64,000 nucleotides of DNA from Streptomyces durmitorensis (GCF_023498005.1 NZ_CP097289.1:9610001-9674000); one strand, 5' to 3'; shown: positions 43,515 to 53,118, numbered from the stretch's first letter. Numbers and translations are program-made. Notes: generated from the sequence alone by a model not told the origin.

Positions 43515-43785
43515 CGGTTCGGAGTGGCGTCGGACGGCCGATTGTTCCGGAACCAGGCGGGCAACGACGTGGAGCCAGCGGGGTACGGCACGACGTGGGC
43601 GCGGGCACGCAAGTACGTCCTGACCGAACGGAACTCGCCTCCGGGTTGGCCAAGAGGCCCTACGATCTCCGGCACGCCGGGATCTCGTTGTGGCTGTACT
43701 CCCGTGTGGACCCGGCCGAGTGCGCTCGCCGTGCGGGCCACGTCGTTCTTCGTCTGCTGGTGGTGCACCGCACGTGTGCTGGCTG
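43515..43785 (+). pseudogene. tyrosine recombinase (integrase) C-terminal fragment, frameshifted
   Basis: The first part ASDGRLFRNQAGNDVEPAGY, GTTWARARKYVLTE is followed after a shift (~43635) by LAKRPYDLRHAGISLWLYSR and VDPAECARRAGHVV. The RPYDLRHAGIS segment holds the Arg/His of box II (L-R-H-a...w); the nucleophile Tyr region is absent. Probably left by an integrated element. Confidence 0.65.
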
Positions 43786-43797
43786 ACCTGCGAAAAT

Positions 43798-44400
43798 GGT
43801 GGATCGTGTCGGATGAACTGTGGTCGCTCATCGAGCCGTTGCTGCCCGAACCGGGACCCAAGCTGGTGGAGGGCAGGCCTAGGGTGCAGGACCCGCAGGT
43901 GCTGTGCGGGATCTTGTTCGTGCTGCACACCGGTATCCAATGGGAGTACCTGCCCCAGCAGTTGGGCTTCGGCTCGGGAATGACCTGCTGGCGACGCCTG
44001 GCAGCCTGGAACGAGGCGGGCGTCTGGGACGAGTCGCACGCGGTGTTGCTGGAGAAGCTGCGGTCGAAGAACCAGCGGGACTGGTCCGGGCGGTGATCGA
44101 CTCCTCGCATGTGCGGGCGGCCCGACGGGGCCCAGAAGCGGGCCCAGCCCGGTCGACCGAGCACGGCCGGGCAGCATGCATCACCTCATCGTCGACGGCC
44201 AGGGCATCCCACTCGCGGTGTCACTGACCGGCGGAAACCGCAACGACGTCACCAACTGCTGCCGCTGCTCGACAAGCGGCTCGAAGCTGCCAGCGGCCGA
44301 CCGCGAGAGCCGCTGGAAGGCCGACGAGGGCGACAGTGGCTGCGGGCCCCGCCCCGATTCCCTGGAGATCCATGAGCTGATGATCGCGCCTCATTGGATC
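43798..44400 (+). pseudogene. IS5-family transposase, frameshifted
   Basis: Frame 1 reads WIVSDELWSLIEPLLPEPGP, VLCGILFVLHTGIQWEYLPQ, FGSGMTCWRRLAAWNEAGVW, SHAVLLEKLRSKNQRDWSGR, then shifts near 44090 to VIDSSHVRAARRG and again to MHHLIVDGQGIPLAVSLTGG, NRNDVTNCCRCSTSGSK. The DSSHVRA Asp and the GNRNDV segment mark an IS5-type DDE core. The C-terminal third is missing. Confidence 0.75.
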
Positions 44401-44418
44401 GCGGTCCTGCCCCGCCCC

Positions 44419-45528
44419 TCAAACGTCCCCGCTGCGCTCCGGTGGCCGGGCGGCGCTCCGGGGCGCCCCGGACCGGGGGATCGCTCCGGCCGTGCGCACG
44501 TCCAGAGGGACTCCGCCGATGCGGTATCCCTCTTCGTCGAGCAGATGGCCGCTGAGCTTCAGCGGCCACAGCGCCACGGCCCGGTCGGTGATCTCCAGGC
44601 CGGGTACGCGCTGGGCGAGTCGTACCTCGAAGCGCTGCACGTCGGCGAGGGACTTCACCCAGGCGACGACGAGGACATTGTTCCGGCCGGTGACGCCGGC
44701 GCACAGCCGCACCTCACGCGCGCCGGTGACACCACGGGAGACGCGTTCCAGCTCTCCCGCGGCCGCCCGCCCCCATTGGATCACCGTGATCGGCCACTCG
44801 GACAAGGGGCGTGCGACCTCGCAGCGGGTCTGGAGCATGCCGGCGGCGAACAGCCGGCCGAGCCGTCGGCGGACCGTGTCCGGGCTCGCCCCGCAGGCGT
44901 CGGCGAGCGCGCGGTAGGTGGCGCGGCCGTTCATGGACAAGGCGGCGACGAGGGCGTGGTCCAGATCGGTGAGCGGGAAGACGGGGGCCTCGGCGCGGGT
45001 GGCGCCGGTGTCGGCGAGGCGGGCGATCTGGGTACGGTCCAGGACGCGCAGCCGCCAGCGGCTGCCCTCCGCGTAGACGGTGTTCGCGAGGTGGGTACGG
45101 GTGGCGACGATGCCCGGCATGGCGCCGATGCCGCGGGTCACCCAGTGGGTGAGCGCCGCGAGGTCCGGGGCCATCACGGTGAGCAGCAGGTCGCGGTCTC
45201 CGCTGACGTGTTCGACGGTCGAGACGTGGGGAAGCTGGGCGAGGGACTGGGCCACGGTCAGCAGGCTGCCGCTGGCGCAGTCCACCTCGACGAAGGCGAG
45301 CAGTCCCTGTCCCGCCGAGGCGAGGGCGGGTGACGGGGAGCAGCTGATCCAGGCGGCACCGGCTTCGGTGAGCCGGTGCCAGCGGCGGGCCACGGTGACA
45401 GCGTCGAGGCCGAGTACGGCGCCGATCTCGTTCCACCCGGCCCGTGGGGCGATCTGCAGTGCGTGCACCAGGGCCTGGTCGACGTCGTCGAGCGTCCGTA
45501 CCGGACTGTGCCCGGAATGCTGCGTCAT
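44419..45528 (-). CDS. double Lrp/AsnC-family regulator
   Basis: A 369-aa protein made of two Lrp/AsnC units. Unit 1 HTH: LDDVDQALVHALQIAPRAGW, NEIGAVLGLDAVTVARRWHR; its ligand domain includes LLTVAQSLAQLPHVSTVEHV, SGDRDLLLTVMAPDLAAL. Unit 2 HTH: LTDLDHALVAALSMNGRATY, RALADACGASPDTVRRRLGR; its ligand domain includes VTGRNNVLVVAWVKSLADVQ. Fused double AsnC regulators of ~330-370 aa are common in Streptomyces beside amino-acid or peptide catabolic genes. It is divergent (104-bp spacer) from the M20 peptidase-MFS operon and probably controls it. Confidence 0.9.
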   Translation of the reverse strand: MTQHSGHSPVRTLDDVDQALVHALQIAPRAGWNEIGAVLGLDAVTVARRWHRLTEAGAAWISCSPSPALASAGQGLLAFVEVDCASGSLLTVAQSLAQLPHVSTVEHVSGDRDLLLTVMAPDLAALTHWVTRGIGAMPGIVATRTHLANTVYAEGSRWRLRVLDRTQIARLADTGATRAEAPVFPLTDLDHALVAALSMNGRATYRALADACGASPDTVRRRLGRLFAAGMLQTRCEVARPLSEWPITVIQWGRAAAGELERVSRGVTGAREVRLCAGVTGRNNVLVVAWVKSLADVQRFEVRLAQRVPGLEITDRAVALWPLKLSGHLLDEEGYRIGGVPLDVRTAGAIPRSGAPRSAARPPERSGDV

Positions 45529-45632
45529 TCGAAGTCCCTTGCGCGTTTCCTGCGATTCGGTGCCGACGGAAGGGTCAGGACTTCAGTCTTGCCCCACCGA
45601 AAGCCGGAACCGTATCAGGAGGTCGACGCAGC

Positions 45633-46835
45633 ATGTCCGTACTGGAACGCGCCAGGGAACTCCAGCCCGATCTCGTGCGGCTGCGCCGCTCCCTGCATCG
45701 CGAGCCGGAGCTCGGCCTGCGGCTGCCGCGTACGCAGGAGAAGGTCCTCGCCGCGCTCGACGGTCTCCCGCTCGACATCGCGCTCGGCCGGGAGCTGTCC
45801 TCCGTCACGGCTGTCCTGCGCGGTGGCCGCCCCGGTGGGGCGGTCCTGCTGCGGGGCGACATGGACGCACTGCCGGTGGACGAACTCACCGGGGTGGAGT
45901 ACGCCTCCGAGATGCCGGGTCGGATGCACGGCTGTGGGCATGATCTGCACACCGCCGGACTCGTCGGCGCGGCGACGCTGCTCGCGGAGCGCCGGGAGAG
46001 CCTCCAGGGCGACGTGGTGTTCATGTTCCAGCCGGGTGAGGAGGGGCACAACGGCGCGGGCGCGATGATCGCCGAGGGTGTCCTGGACGCGGCGGGCAAG
46101 CCGCTCGACGCGGCCTTCGCTCTCCATGTGTCGGCCAACCGGCTGCCGGGCGGCTGGGTCGCGTCCCGTCCCGGCACCGTCATGACGGCGTCCGACGTCC
46201 TGCGGGTGACGGTGCGGGGCGAGGGCGGGCATGGTTCGGCTCCGCACCACGCCAAGGACCCGGTGCCCGCGGTCTGCGAGATGGTGACCGCGCTGCAGAA
46301 CTGGGTGACGCGCACCTTCGACGTCTTCGACCCGGTGGTGGTGACCGTCGGACAGCTGCACGCCGGTACGCAGCAGAACGTCATCCCCGACACGGCCGAG
46401 TTCCAGGCGACCGTACGCAGCTACTCGGAAGCGAACCACGAACGGCTGGCCCAGGGGCTGCCACGCCTTGTGCGCGGGATCGCGGCCGCGCACGGCCTGG
46501 AGGCAGAGGTGGAGTACGAGATGCTCTACCCGGTCACGGTCAACGAGCCGGTCGCCACGGAGTTCGCCCTGGAGACGGCGCGCGAGCTGTTCGGCGCGGG
46601 CGAGGTGTGGCATGCCCCGCAGCCCGCGAGCGGTTCGGAGGACTTCTCCCTGGTCCTGAACGAGGTGCCCGGCGCGATGCTGCTGGTCGGCGCGGCGCCC
46701 GAGGGCGTGGACGTGGAGAAGGCGCCGCAGAACCACTCCCCGCGGGCCGAGTTCGACGACCGGGTGCTCCACCGCCAGGCGGCGCTGCTCGCCGAACTCG
46801 CGGAGCGTCGGCTCGCCGCCGGGGCGTCCGCATGA
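45633..46835 (+). CDS. M20-family amidohydrolase/metallopeptidase
   Basis: A 400-aa enzyme from ATG 45633; AGGAGG at 45617-45622 decides the start. VLLRGDMDALPVDE and MHGCGHDLHTAGLVGAATLL (Cys 101, His 103) hold metal ligands, FMFQPGEEGHNGA holds the catalytic Glu pair (136-137), and VRGEGGHGSAPHHAKDPVPA marks the dimerisation-domain junction. C-terminal SGSEDFSLVLNEVPGAMLLV and QNHSPRAEFDDRVLHRQAAL complete the site. This is the IAA-amino-acid hydrolase/N-acyl-amino-acid deacylase subgroup, which removes acyl groups from amino acids. Its stop overlaps the start of the MFS gene (ATGA). Confidence 0.9.
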   Translation: MSVLERARELQPDLVRLRRSLHREPELGLRLPRTQEKVLAALDGLPLDIALGRELSSVTAVLRGGRPGGAVLLRGDMDALPVDELTGVEYASEMPGRMHGCGHDLHTAGLVGAATLLAERRESLQGDVVFMFQPGEEGHNGAGAMIAEGVLDAAGKPLDAAFALHVSANRLPGGWVASRPGTVMTASDVLRVTVRGEGGHGSAPHHAKDPVPAVCEMVTALQNWVTRTFDVFDPVVVTVGQLHAGTQQNVIPDTAEFQATVRSYSEANHERLAQGLPRLVRGIAAAHGLEAEVEYEMLYPVTVNEPVATEFALETARELFGAGEVWHAPQPASGSEDFSLVLNEVPGAMLLVGAAPEGVDVEKAPQNHSPRAEFDDRVLHRQAALLAELAERRLAAGASA

Positions 46836-48322
46836 GAGCGCCTGGCGGGACACAGGAGGTGGCGGCGCCCCGGGTCACCGCCGTCGTCGGTCTGCTGGTC
46901 GTCTTCGAGCTGGTCAGCGGCTTCCTTCAGGGGTCGGGCCCGGCGCTGGTGCCGGCCGTACAGGACTGGCAGTCCATCAGCGCGTCGCAGGCGCAGTGGT
47001 ACATGGCGGTCCAGTTCCTGGCCGCCGCGGTGGGAGTACCGGTGTTCGGGCGGCTCGGCGATCTGTACGGGCACCGTCGGCTGATCCGGGTCGCCCTGGC
47101 CTGCGTCGCGGTGGGCACTGTTCTGGTGGCCCTCGCACCGAATCTGACGGTGCTCCTTGTGGGTCGTGCCCTGATGGGTCCGCTGGCGGCACTGCTGCCA
47201 CTGGAAATCGGCCTCGTACGGGACCGGCTCGACCTCGAGGGCGCGCGGCGTGCCGTAGGGCTTCTCGTCGGCGCACTCACCCTCGGCTCGCTCCTCGGCC
47301 ACAGCCTGGCGGGCCCGCTGCTCGAACTCACCGGTGGCGTCCAGGCGACGCTCTGCGTCCTCGCCGCGATCGCGTGTGCCTGTCTGGCCCTCTCGTACTG
47401 CGCGATCCCCGAGTCCCGCACACGCGCGCCCGGCCGGATGGACTGGACCGGCGCGCTGCTGCTCGGCCTGGCGCTGCTGCTGTTCCTCGGCACGACGGCA
47501 CGCGGCCAGGCGTGGGGCTGGACTTCGCCGCTCACCCTGGGCGGCCTCGCCATCTCCCTGTCCCTGCTCGCCTGGTGGGTCCGGCTCGAACGGGGCCGGC
47601 CACACGCCCTGGTCGACGTCCGCACGGTGGCCCACCCCCGGTCCGCGCCGTACTACATCTCCGGTTTCGTCTTCGGCGCCGTGATGCTGGGCGGACAGGC
47701 AGTCGCCATCTCGTACCTTGCCGCCTCACCGGCCGACGAGGGGTACGGATTCGGGCTCACGACCTGGGAGATCAGCGCATGGGGCGCGGTGCCCCACGTC
47801 CTGGCCTTCGCCGGGGCGAGCCTCGTGGCCAAAGTGGCGGCCCACACCGGCTACCGGCGCGTCCTGCTGCTCGCCTTCACGCTGATGGCGGCCGGCAGCG
47901 GGGGGCTTATCGCCGCCCACACCACACTGCCGCTGTTCGCCCTGGCCTCCGCCGTCGCCGGCTTCGGCATGGGCCTGGCCATGGGCGGCCTGCCCACACT
48001 GATCGCGGAGCGCAGCACCACGGACCGCACGGCGAGCGCGACCGCCGTCTACAACAACCTCAAGACCCTGGGCGGCAGCGTCGCGGGCGCGGGCTCGGCG
48101 GTCATCCTCGGCTCCCTGGTCGTCGGGGATACGGACGTCCCGGCGCTCTCCGCCTATCTGACGATCTGGGGACTGAGCGCGCTGTTGTGCGTGGGCGCGC
48201 TCATACTCCAGGCTCTGACCAATCGTCAGGCGGATGACTCAGGTACGGCGCGGAACCCTGGTCCGCTTGACCGGAACACCTCACCAAGATGGAATGCGGG
48301 ATCTCAGGGTGGCACGACATAG
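46832..48322 (+). CDS. MFS transporter, 14-TM
   Basis: A 496-aa permease from ATG 46832, overlapping the M20 stop by 4 bases. TM1 VTAVVGLLVVFELVSGFLQG, motif A FGRLGDLYGHRRLIRVALAC and VGRALMGPLAALLPLEIGLV are typical DHA2-type features; about 14 helices. The translational link to the M20 hydrolase and the divergent double-AsnC regulator suggests import or export of acylated amino acids or peptides, with intracellular hydrolysis. The last ~30 residues are polar and reach almost to the terminator. Confidence 0.85.
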   Translation: MRAPGGTQEVAAPRVTAVVGLLVVFELVSGFLQGSGPALVPAVQDWQSISASQAQWYMAVQFLAAAVGVPVFGRLGDLYGHRRLIRVALACVAVGTVLVALAPNLTVLLVGRALMGPLAALLPLEIGLVRDRLDLEGARRAVGLLVGALTLGSLLGHSLAGPLLELTGGVQATLCVLAAIACACLALSYCAIPESRTRAPGRMDWTGALLLGLALLLFLGTTARGQAWGWTSPLTLGGLAISLSLLAWWVRLERGRPHALVDVRTVAHPRSAPYYISGFVFGAVMLGGQAVAISYLAASPADEGYGFGLTTWEISAWGAVPHVLAFAGASLVAKVAAHTGYRRVLLLAFTLMAAGSGGLIAAHTTLPLFALASAVAGFGMGLAMGGLPTLIAERSTTDRTASATAVYNNLKTLGGSVAGAGSAVILGSLVVGDTDVPALSAYLTIWGLSALLCVGALILQALTNRQADDSGTARNPGPLDRNTSPRWNAGSQGGTT

Positions 48323-48446
48323 CCGAGCAATGCCCGACGCCCGCGTCGATTGGGACTCGCCGCTTGGTGAGCGCCAATGGCTGGTTCAGTGTTCGTGGTT
48401 GAGGGCGTCCTGAACCGTGGCGAGGGTCCGGCACATGGACAGCAAT

Positions 48447-48482
48447 GTGGGCCCGACCGGCACGCGCGCTGGTCGGGCCCAC
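48447..48482. terminator. bidirectional hairpin terminator
   Basis: GTGGGCCCGACC (48447-48458) pairs perfectly with GGTCGGGCCCAC (48471-48482) around a 12-nt loop, located between the convergent MFS and GvpU-like genes. Confidence 0.75.
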
Positions 48483-48517
48483 AGTGAGTGCGGCGGGTTC
48501 TTGTTGAGTGGCTGTGC

Positions 48518-48877
48518 TCAGTGGTCGGAATAGCTGAAGTCGCCCACGGTCCAGGTGCTGATGTCTTCGATCGCCACGCGGTACATCCCGCCTGTCTCGG
48601 GGATTCCCACGGTCCCCTGCAGGATCCGGGCGACATGGAAGTGCAGATACGTAGGCGGCCCGTCCTTCTTCGCCGGGGTATCGAAGACGGCGGAGAACTC
48701 TGCCAAGCGGTCCGAATCCGTCAGCACCTCCGCCACCCTCTGCCGCCACACTGCTTCGGGAGCTAGACGGCCGGTGATGACAGCACCACCGGTTACCACG
48801 GTCAGGGACATCTGGTTGCTCTGCCCGGATTCCACCAGGGCGGCGACCTCAACGAGCAGCTCGTCAGGCTTCGACAT
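48518..48877 (-). CDS. GvpU-like gas vesicle accessory protein (orphan)
   Basis: A 119-aa protein from ATG 48877: ELLVEVAALVESGQSNQMSL, TVVTGGAVITGRLAPEAVWR, GPPTYLHFHVARILQGTVGI, MYRVAIEDISTWTVGDFSYS. The layout (hydrophobic beta-strand with GG..itG.l, P..y-i-H...A..., W/Y-R-g-r...i..w..G) fits GvpU-type gas-vesicle accessory proteins. No gvpA or other gvp gene is in this window, so its role may be independent of vesicles. Family placement is by eye. Confidence 0.55.
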   Translation of the reverse strand: MSKPDELLVEVAALVESGQSNQMSLTVVTGGAVITGRLAPEAVWRQRVAEVLTDSDRLAEFSAVFDTPAKKDGPPTYLHFHVARILQGTVGIPETGGMYRVAIEDISTWTVGDFSYSDH

Positions 48878-48931
48878 GCGCAAGATTATATTCGCCGGCC
48901 GGCCAACTGCTTGAACCGCGGTGCTGGGGTG

Positions 48932-49175
48932 CTACCGAGGAAGGCGAGCGCTCACAGTCTTGCTGCCGGCGGCCCGGCTGGTGGCCGCGGTGGAGCGGGC
49001 GAGGCGGTTGACCATGGGCCGGCCGAAGCCTCCGGTGCCGCCGTTCAGGTCAGGGGTGCGCAGTCAGCTTCCCCCTGTGCAGCGGCACCCGTCGTGGCGC
49101 AGGGCGTTGGTGACGAGTTCGGACACGACCAGGACCACGGTGTCCGCCGCGTCAGGGGCCGGGATCGGCTGTGGC
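48932..49175 (-). pseudogene. HATPase (RsbW/anti-sigma-like) scrap with internal deletion
   Basis: The reverse strand contains ADTVVLVVSELVTNALRHDG (N-box of RsbW-like ATP-binding kinases) and, after an in-frame stop and deletion, LNGGTGGFGRPMVNRLARST (G2 box) and GSKTVSARLPR with stop. About half of the domain is missing. Confidence 0.6.
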
Positions 49176-49381
49176 AGGCATGCCCCGGCCTGACTGCGGC
49201 CTCCGGGCTCTATCTGCCGGGGCAACGGCAACCGACGGCCGGGAGGGGGTAGGGCTCGTCCGGCGGGTCATGGGCCGATCCAGGGCCGATCCGGGGCCGA
49301 TCCGGGGCCGGACCGAGGTGAAGACCGGCCGGTGCCCTAATCGTGTTGACCGCTCCTGGCAGGCAGTGCTGGAGTCGGTGC

Positions 49382-50122
49382 GTGGACAGCATCCCCGCCA
49401 ACCGGCGGCTCTGGAATCAGATCAGCAGCGCTTACCAGCACGAGCACGATCCGCAGATCGGTGCCACACCCCGGCTGTGGGGCATGTACTCCATCCCCGA
49501 CGCGCACCTGCACGCGCTGGGTGACGTCACGGGCAAGCGCGTCCTTGAGCTCGGCTGCGGCGCCGGCCAGTGGTCCAGGGCGCTGGCCGCCGAGGGCGCA
49601 GACGTGGTCGGGCTCGACCTGTCCGAGGCCCAACTCGCGGCAGCGGGCCGCGCGATGGGAGCGTCCCGCTACGCGCTGGTGCAAGGCGCCGCCGAACAAC
49701 TCCCTTTCGCCGCCGAGAGCTTCGACCTGGTGTTCTGCGATTTCGGTGGGCTCAGCTGGGCGCCCCCGCATCTGGCCGTCCCGCAGGCCGCACGCGTCCT
49801 GGTCCGAGGCGGGCGGCTGGTGTTCAACGTCGCCAGCCCATGGTTCGAAGCTTGCTACGACGAAGCTGCCAGCCGCGTGACCACGACGCTGCGGCAGGAC
49901 TACTTCGGGCTGAACACCATCGCCGAAGACGACGGCGCGAGCAGCTATCAGCTCACCTACGGCGACTGGGTCAAGGTCCTGCGCGGCGCGGGTCTCGTCA
50001 TCGACGACCTCATCGAGCCGCGGCCCGACCTCGGAACACCCAACGGCTACAACGAAACCGACCCACCCGACTGGGCACACCGCTGGCCGGCGGAACTGCT
50101 CTGGGTAACCCACAAACCGTAA
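49382..50122 (+). CDS. class I SAM-dependent methyltransferase
   Basis: A 246-aa protein from GTG 49382 (GGAG eight bases upstream). Motif I is GKRVLELGCGAGQWSRALAA, followed by ADVVGLDLSEAQLAAAGRAM, ALVQGAAEQLPFAAESFDLV (motif II/post-II) and AARVLVRGGRLVFNVASPWF. The C-terminus YQLTYGDWVKVLRGAGLVID, DDLIEPRPDLGTPNGYNETD resembles small-molecule or ubiquinone-type methyltransferases. It stands alone; substrate not predictable. Confidence 0.85.
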   Translation: MDSIPANRRLWNQISSAYQHEHDPQIGATPRLWGMYSIPDAHLHALGDVTGKRVLELGCGAGQWSRALAAEGADVVGLDLSEAQLAAAGRAMGASRYALVQGAAEQLPFAAESFDLVFCDFGGLSWAPPHLAVPQAARVLVRGGRLVFNVASPWFEACYDEAASRVTTTLRQDYFGLNTIAEDDGASSYQLTYGDWVKVLRGAGLVIDDLIEPRPDLGTPNGYNETDPPDWAHRWPAELLWVTHKP

Positions 50123-51269
50123 GTTCCCCCGCGCCGAGACGTGAGCCGTCCGCCGCGGGGGAGCCTGGCGGACGGCTTCGCCATGCCGGTGTCCCTCCTG
50201 GTGGTTCGGTGCTGCCCGTGCTCGAGCCAGGTGAGAGCCTCCGGTGCGCCGGTGACACGGACTTGCAGGCCGTCAAATCCGCCCAGCCGGCGCGCAGGCT
50301 GCCGTCGATGAGGCGGGGCGGCGCCAGCGGCGAGCCGACGCCGTCATCGAGACCGGTGTCGACCTGGCCCAGCTTGTCGGCATGTCGCCGACCGGGTGAG
50401 GACGCCGTATGCCAATGCCCTCCGCGCAACCGGGTGTCGAGCTGCTCTGCGAGCGCGAGCAAGGAGCGCCGGTGCTGGTCGGCATCGAGCTCGTCGCGGT
50501 CGAGGCGATGCTCGCAGCCAGGAGCGCGGGTGGAGGTCTGGGGGACAAGGGACCGGCGGTCGGGCGCGGGACAGGCTCGCGTCCAGGCCCGGCACTCCGG
50601 CCTTCGGACAAGGTGCGGCTCCGCCTGTCTCCGGCGTCACCGCCTTCCAGGCCCTCAGCGGCAGGGCGCGCCCGAAGCCAGGGTCGCGGGTGCAGGGGAG
50701 ATGCAGAGCAGGTGGGGGCCCCGCTACGGCGGCAGGGCAGGCGAACGGCCGGTGCCGGCAGGTCACGCCGGGCAGAGGGATGGCCCACAGACCAAAAGAT
50801 GAACCTGGCCGCCCCCTTCTGTGGACAGGCTCCTCCCCTCCATCCCCGCCCGGGGCTGGAGTGGCCCCGGGTGCTCGCGGAAGGTCTGGTCTGTTGCCGG
50901 GAGGGCGGAAGGCGTGAGCTTTTAGGAACGAGTCGTTGGGGCCCTGGGCAGGGAACGGGCCGACCGTGTTCAGGCGGCAGCCCGGCAGTTGATGACGCTG
51001 GCCGACGATGATGCCCAAAGCACGCAGTCCGTGGTTCACATCAATGTGCCGTTGCCCGTTGCCCGTTGCCCGCTGCACGCACGCAACGCCCACGACGCGA
51101 CAACCGAGTTCGCCAACCTGCTCAACGCGGCCGCACTGGAGGAGACCTGGACGTTCGTCACCGTCTCCTATCCCGACGGCAAGTGGTCGGGCAAGGCGAG
51201 CCCGTTCATCAGGGCGATTCATTCCGAAGGGTGGAATATTCATCCTCGCTGCGCGGCAACTTCCGAATC
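50123..51269. other. long stretch without a recognisable gene
   Basis: About 1.1 kb. On the reverse strand ~50520-50300 a helical stretch (LDADQHRRSLLALAEQLDTR) has fair codon bias but no start or family. On the forward strand ~51090-51230 TTEFANLLNAAALEETWTFV may be a relic. Neither is callable. Confidence 0.4.
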
Positions 51270-51383
51270 ATGAAGATGATCAAGGCTGCATCGGCGGCCA
51301 TCGCAGTAGCCGCCCTCTTCGCCTTGCCAGCTTCCCCTGCCTCGGCAGGCCTCTACTGGAAGCTCTCGGCCTGGGCGGTATGA
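51270..51383 (+). pseudogene. signal-peptide start of a truncated secreted protein
   Basis: ATG 51270 begins MKMIKAASAAIAVAALFALP, then ASPASA and a cleavage-type site before GLYWKLSAWAV and stop. It is a good Sec signal with almost no mature part, so probably a 5' remnant. Confidence 0.4.
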
Positions 51384-51610
51384 GTTCCCTTTCCGAGGTT
51401 GTCCGGGGCCTCGCCGGTCACCGGGTTGGGGAACACGACAACGGCGCCGTCATCGTAGGCAACGGCGCAGTCAGGGACTTGCGTTCCGCCGTACTCGGCT
51501 ATCTGCTCATCGATCGACCTCTGTAGGCGCTCGCTGGCCGCGTCGGCTTGGGCGGAGGAGGTGGTCAGGGCACTGAGGGCGAGTACGGCAGCTGCCGTAC
51601 TCGGAGACAG
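51353..51610 (-). pseudogene. secreted protein fragment (possibly peptidase-inhibitor I36-like)
   Basis: The reverse strand reads TAAAVLALSALTTSSAQADA (end of a signal peptide), then ASERLQRSIDEQIAEYGGTQ, VPDCAVAYDDGAVVVFPNPV. This pattern resembles the N-terminus of small secreted inhibitor-like proteins of Streptomyces. The Cys-rich domain expected next is missing and the start region is replaced by another fragment near 51600. Confidence 0.35.
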
Positions 51611-51785
51611 CGACGAACTGGCCGGGATCACCAACGGCCACGACATCGGTGCGGCGCCCGGCGGACGGCTGGCAACCTCCGTCATCACCGAGACGGGAAA
51701 CCTCAAGGTCATTCTCTGGCAGGTGACCGGTTCCGGAACGGTGACCCGGTGGGGAGACAGCGACGACCTCGCGGGGGCGCCCCGG
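51596..51785 (+). pseudogene. beta-propeller/repeat-protein scrap
   Basis: The forward strand encodes VLGDSDELAGITNGHDIGAA, RLATSVITETGNLKVILWQV and TGSGTVTRWGDSDDLAGA. This matches the repeated unit (AG....D.a......vTAv.t.sGnLKvI.W.v...GtvtR.GDs..aG) of a secreted repeat protein. Only about one and a half repeats remain. Confidence 0.5.
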
Positions 51786-51789
51786 TCAG

Positions 51790-52693
51790 GTCGGTGCCCG
51801 TCAGAACCGCGCCGCGCAGATCAGCCAGCTCGAATCGCGCGGCACCGATGACGGCCGCTGTCAGGTCGGCATTGCTCAAGTCCGCCGCGCGCAGGTCGGC
51901 GTCGTCGAGCCGGGCGTGGCACAGCAAGACGGACCGCATCGAGGCCTGTCGCAGGTCGGTTCCCAGTTGCTCTGACCAGCCACGTTCCGGACAGGTCGAC
52001 TCGTTGCAGCCGGGCCCCCTGGAGATGCACGTTTGTCAGATCGGCGTAGTGCAGGTCCGCGTCGACGAGATCCGCGTGGTCCAGCATCGAGCGTCGGAGG
52101 TCCACCCGCTGGAGACGAAGTGTCAGCCCCTCGGGGCGTGGAGCACGGCCGAGCACGGTGACCGCCGCGTGCACATCCGGGGAGCGTAGGACCAGCAAGG
52201 TGTCACCCGCGTGCGCCAGGGCCACTTCACCGCTTCTCGCTATCTCGCCAGGGGTGGGGCGGGCTTCGAGTGGTGTGGCGAGTGCGATGCGTCGTGCGAA
52301 CAGTCAGAGCACCTCGGCGACGGTCCCGCGATCGTCCCGTGAGTCGACAGCGACCCTCTCCAGAGCGAAGACCGCTCCGATGCGCACCTCCACGCTAGGG
52401 TTGCCCAACTGCTCCACCGCCGCGGTAAACCGCTCGCTGAGCTGTCCGTACCGCGTCACCTGCAATTGCCGCCAAGTGAAGAAGGCTCCAACAAGCAATG
52501 CCACCCCGGCCAGCCCCTGCAGCAGCGTGGTCCGAATGTCGTTGATTGCCTTCGCGCGGTCCGGAACGCGGGCGCCGGCAGTTTCCCAGGCCAGGAGATG
52601 GCGCGGCGCCACGACGACGATCAGCGCGACGAGCAACACGCTCACGACTGCCGCACCGAGGCCAAGCACCCACGCCCGGCCGGGCTTTCGCAC
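51790..52693 (-). pseudogene. membrane-anchored pentapeptide-repeat protein, one nonsense codon and a frameshift
   Basis: From GTG 52693 the frame gives two membrane helices (WVLGLGAAVVSVLLVALIVV; TLLQGLAGVALLVGAFFTWR) and then QLQVTRYGQLSERFTAAVEQ, LGNPSVEVRIGAVFALERVA. An in-frame TGA (52306-52304) follows VAEVL. The same frame then continues as PDVHAAVTVLGRAPRPEGLT, RVDLRRSMLDHADLVDADLH, YADLTNVHLQGARLQRVDLS with A(D/N)LxxADL pentapeptides. A shift near 51970 leads to ARLDDADLRAADLSNADLTA. The family is widespread in Streptomyces, function mostly unknown. Confidence 0.75.
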
Positions 52694-53118
52694 CCCCGAG
52701 CCCGCGCCGCAGGCGGCGACACGTCCCGCACGAGGTGCCCTGGCAACGCTGCGGGCCTTCTCCTTCTACGCGCCAACCCAGAAGGCTGCGTCCCCGCGCC
52801 CGAACCCAAACGCGGGGCGCGGAAACCGCGCCGCTGACTTCAACTTCGTTCGCAAGGCAGGCCGGTGGGCTGAGAGTGACGTCACGAACCACCGCACCGG
52901 GTACTGCCCAGACGTCACCTCCTGGCCGACCGTCGCTCGCGCCCTGGAAGATTTGGGGCTCGGTCGGCTGGCGGCGGCAGCCGAATCCGGACGTTGTCAC
53001 GGCTGCGGAACAGCACCGCACGCCTCACGGTTCACCCCGGATTCCCGGCTAGCGTTCCCGTCGCCAGCTCTGGAGACCCGGCGGCCGTCAACGGCCGCGG
53101 GACATGGAAGGGAACCTC
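52694..53118. other. gene-free stretch upstream of a secreted-protein gene
   Basis: No gene is seen. It includes the former promoter of the pentapeptide gene and the promoter region of the secreted protein. Confidence 0.4.

Noticed and set aside
50409..51011. 200-aa plus-strand frame
   Set aside because: Arg/Gly/Ser-rich after the first 40 residues, no motif, and inconsistent codon bias.
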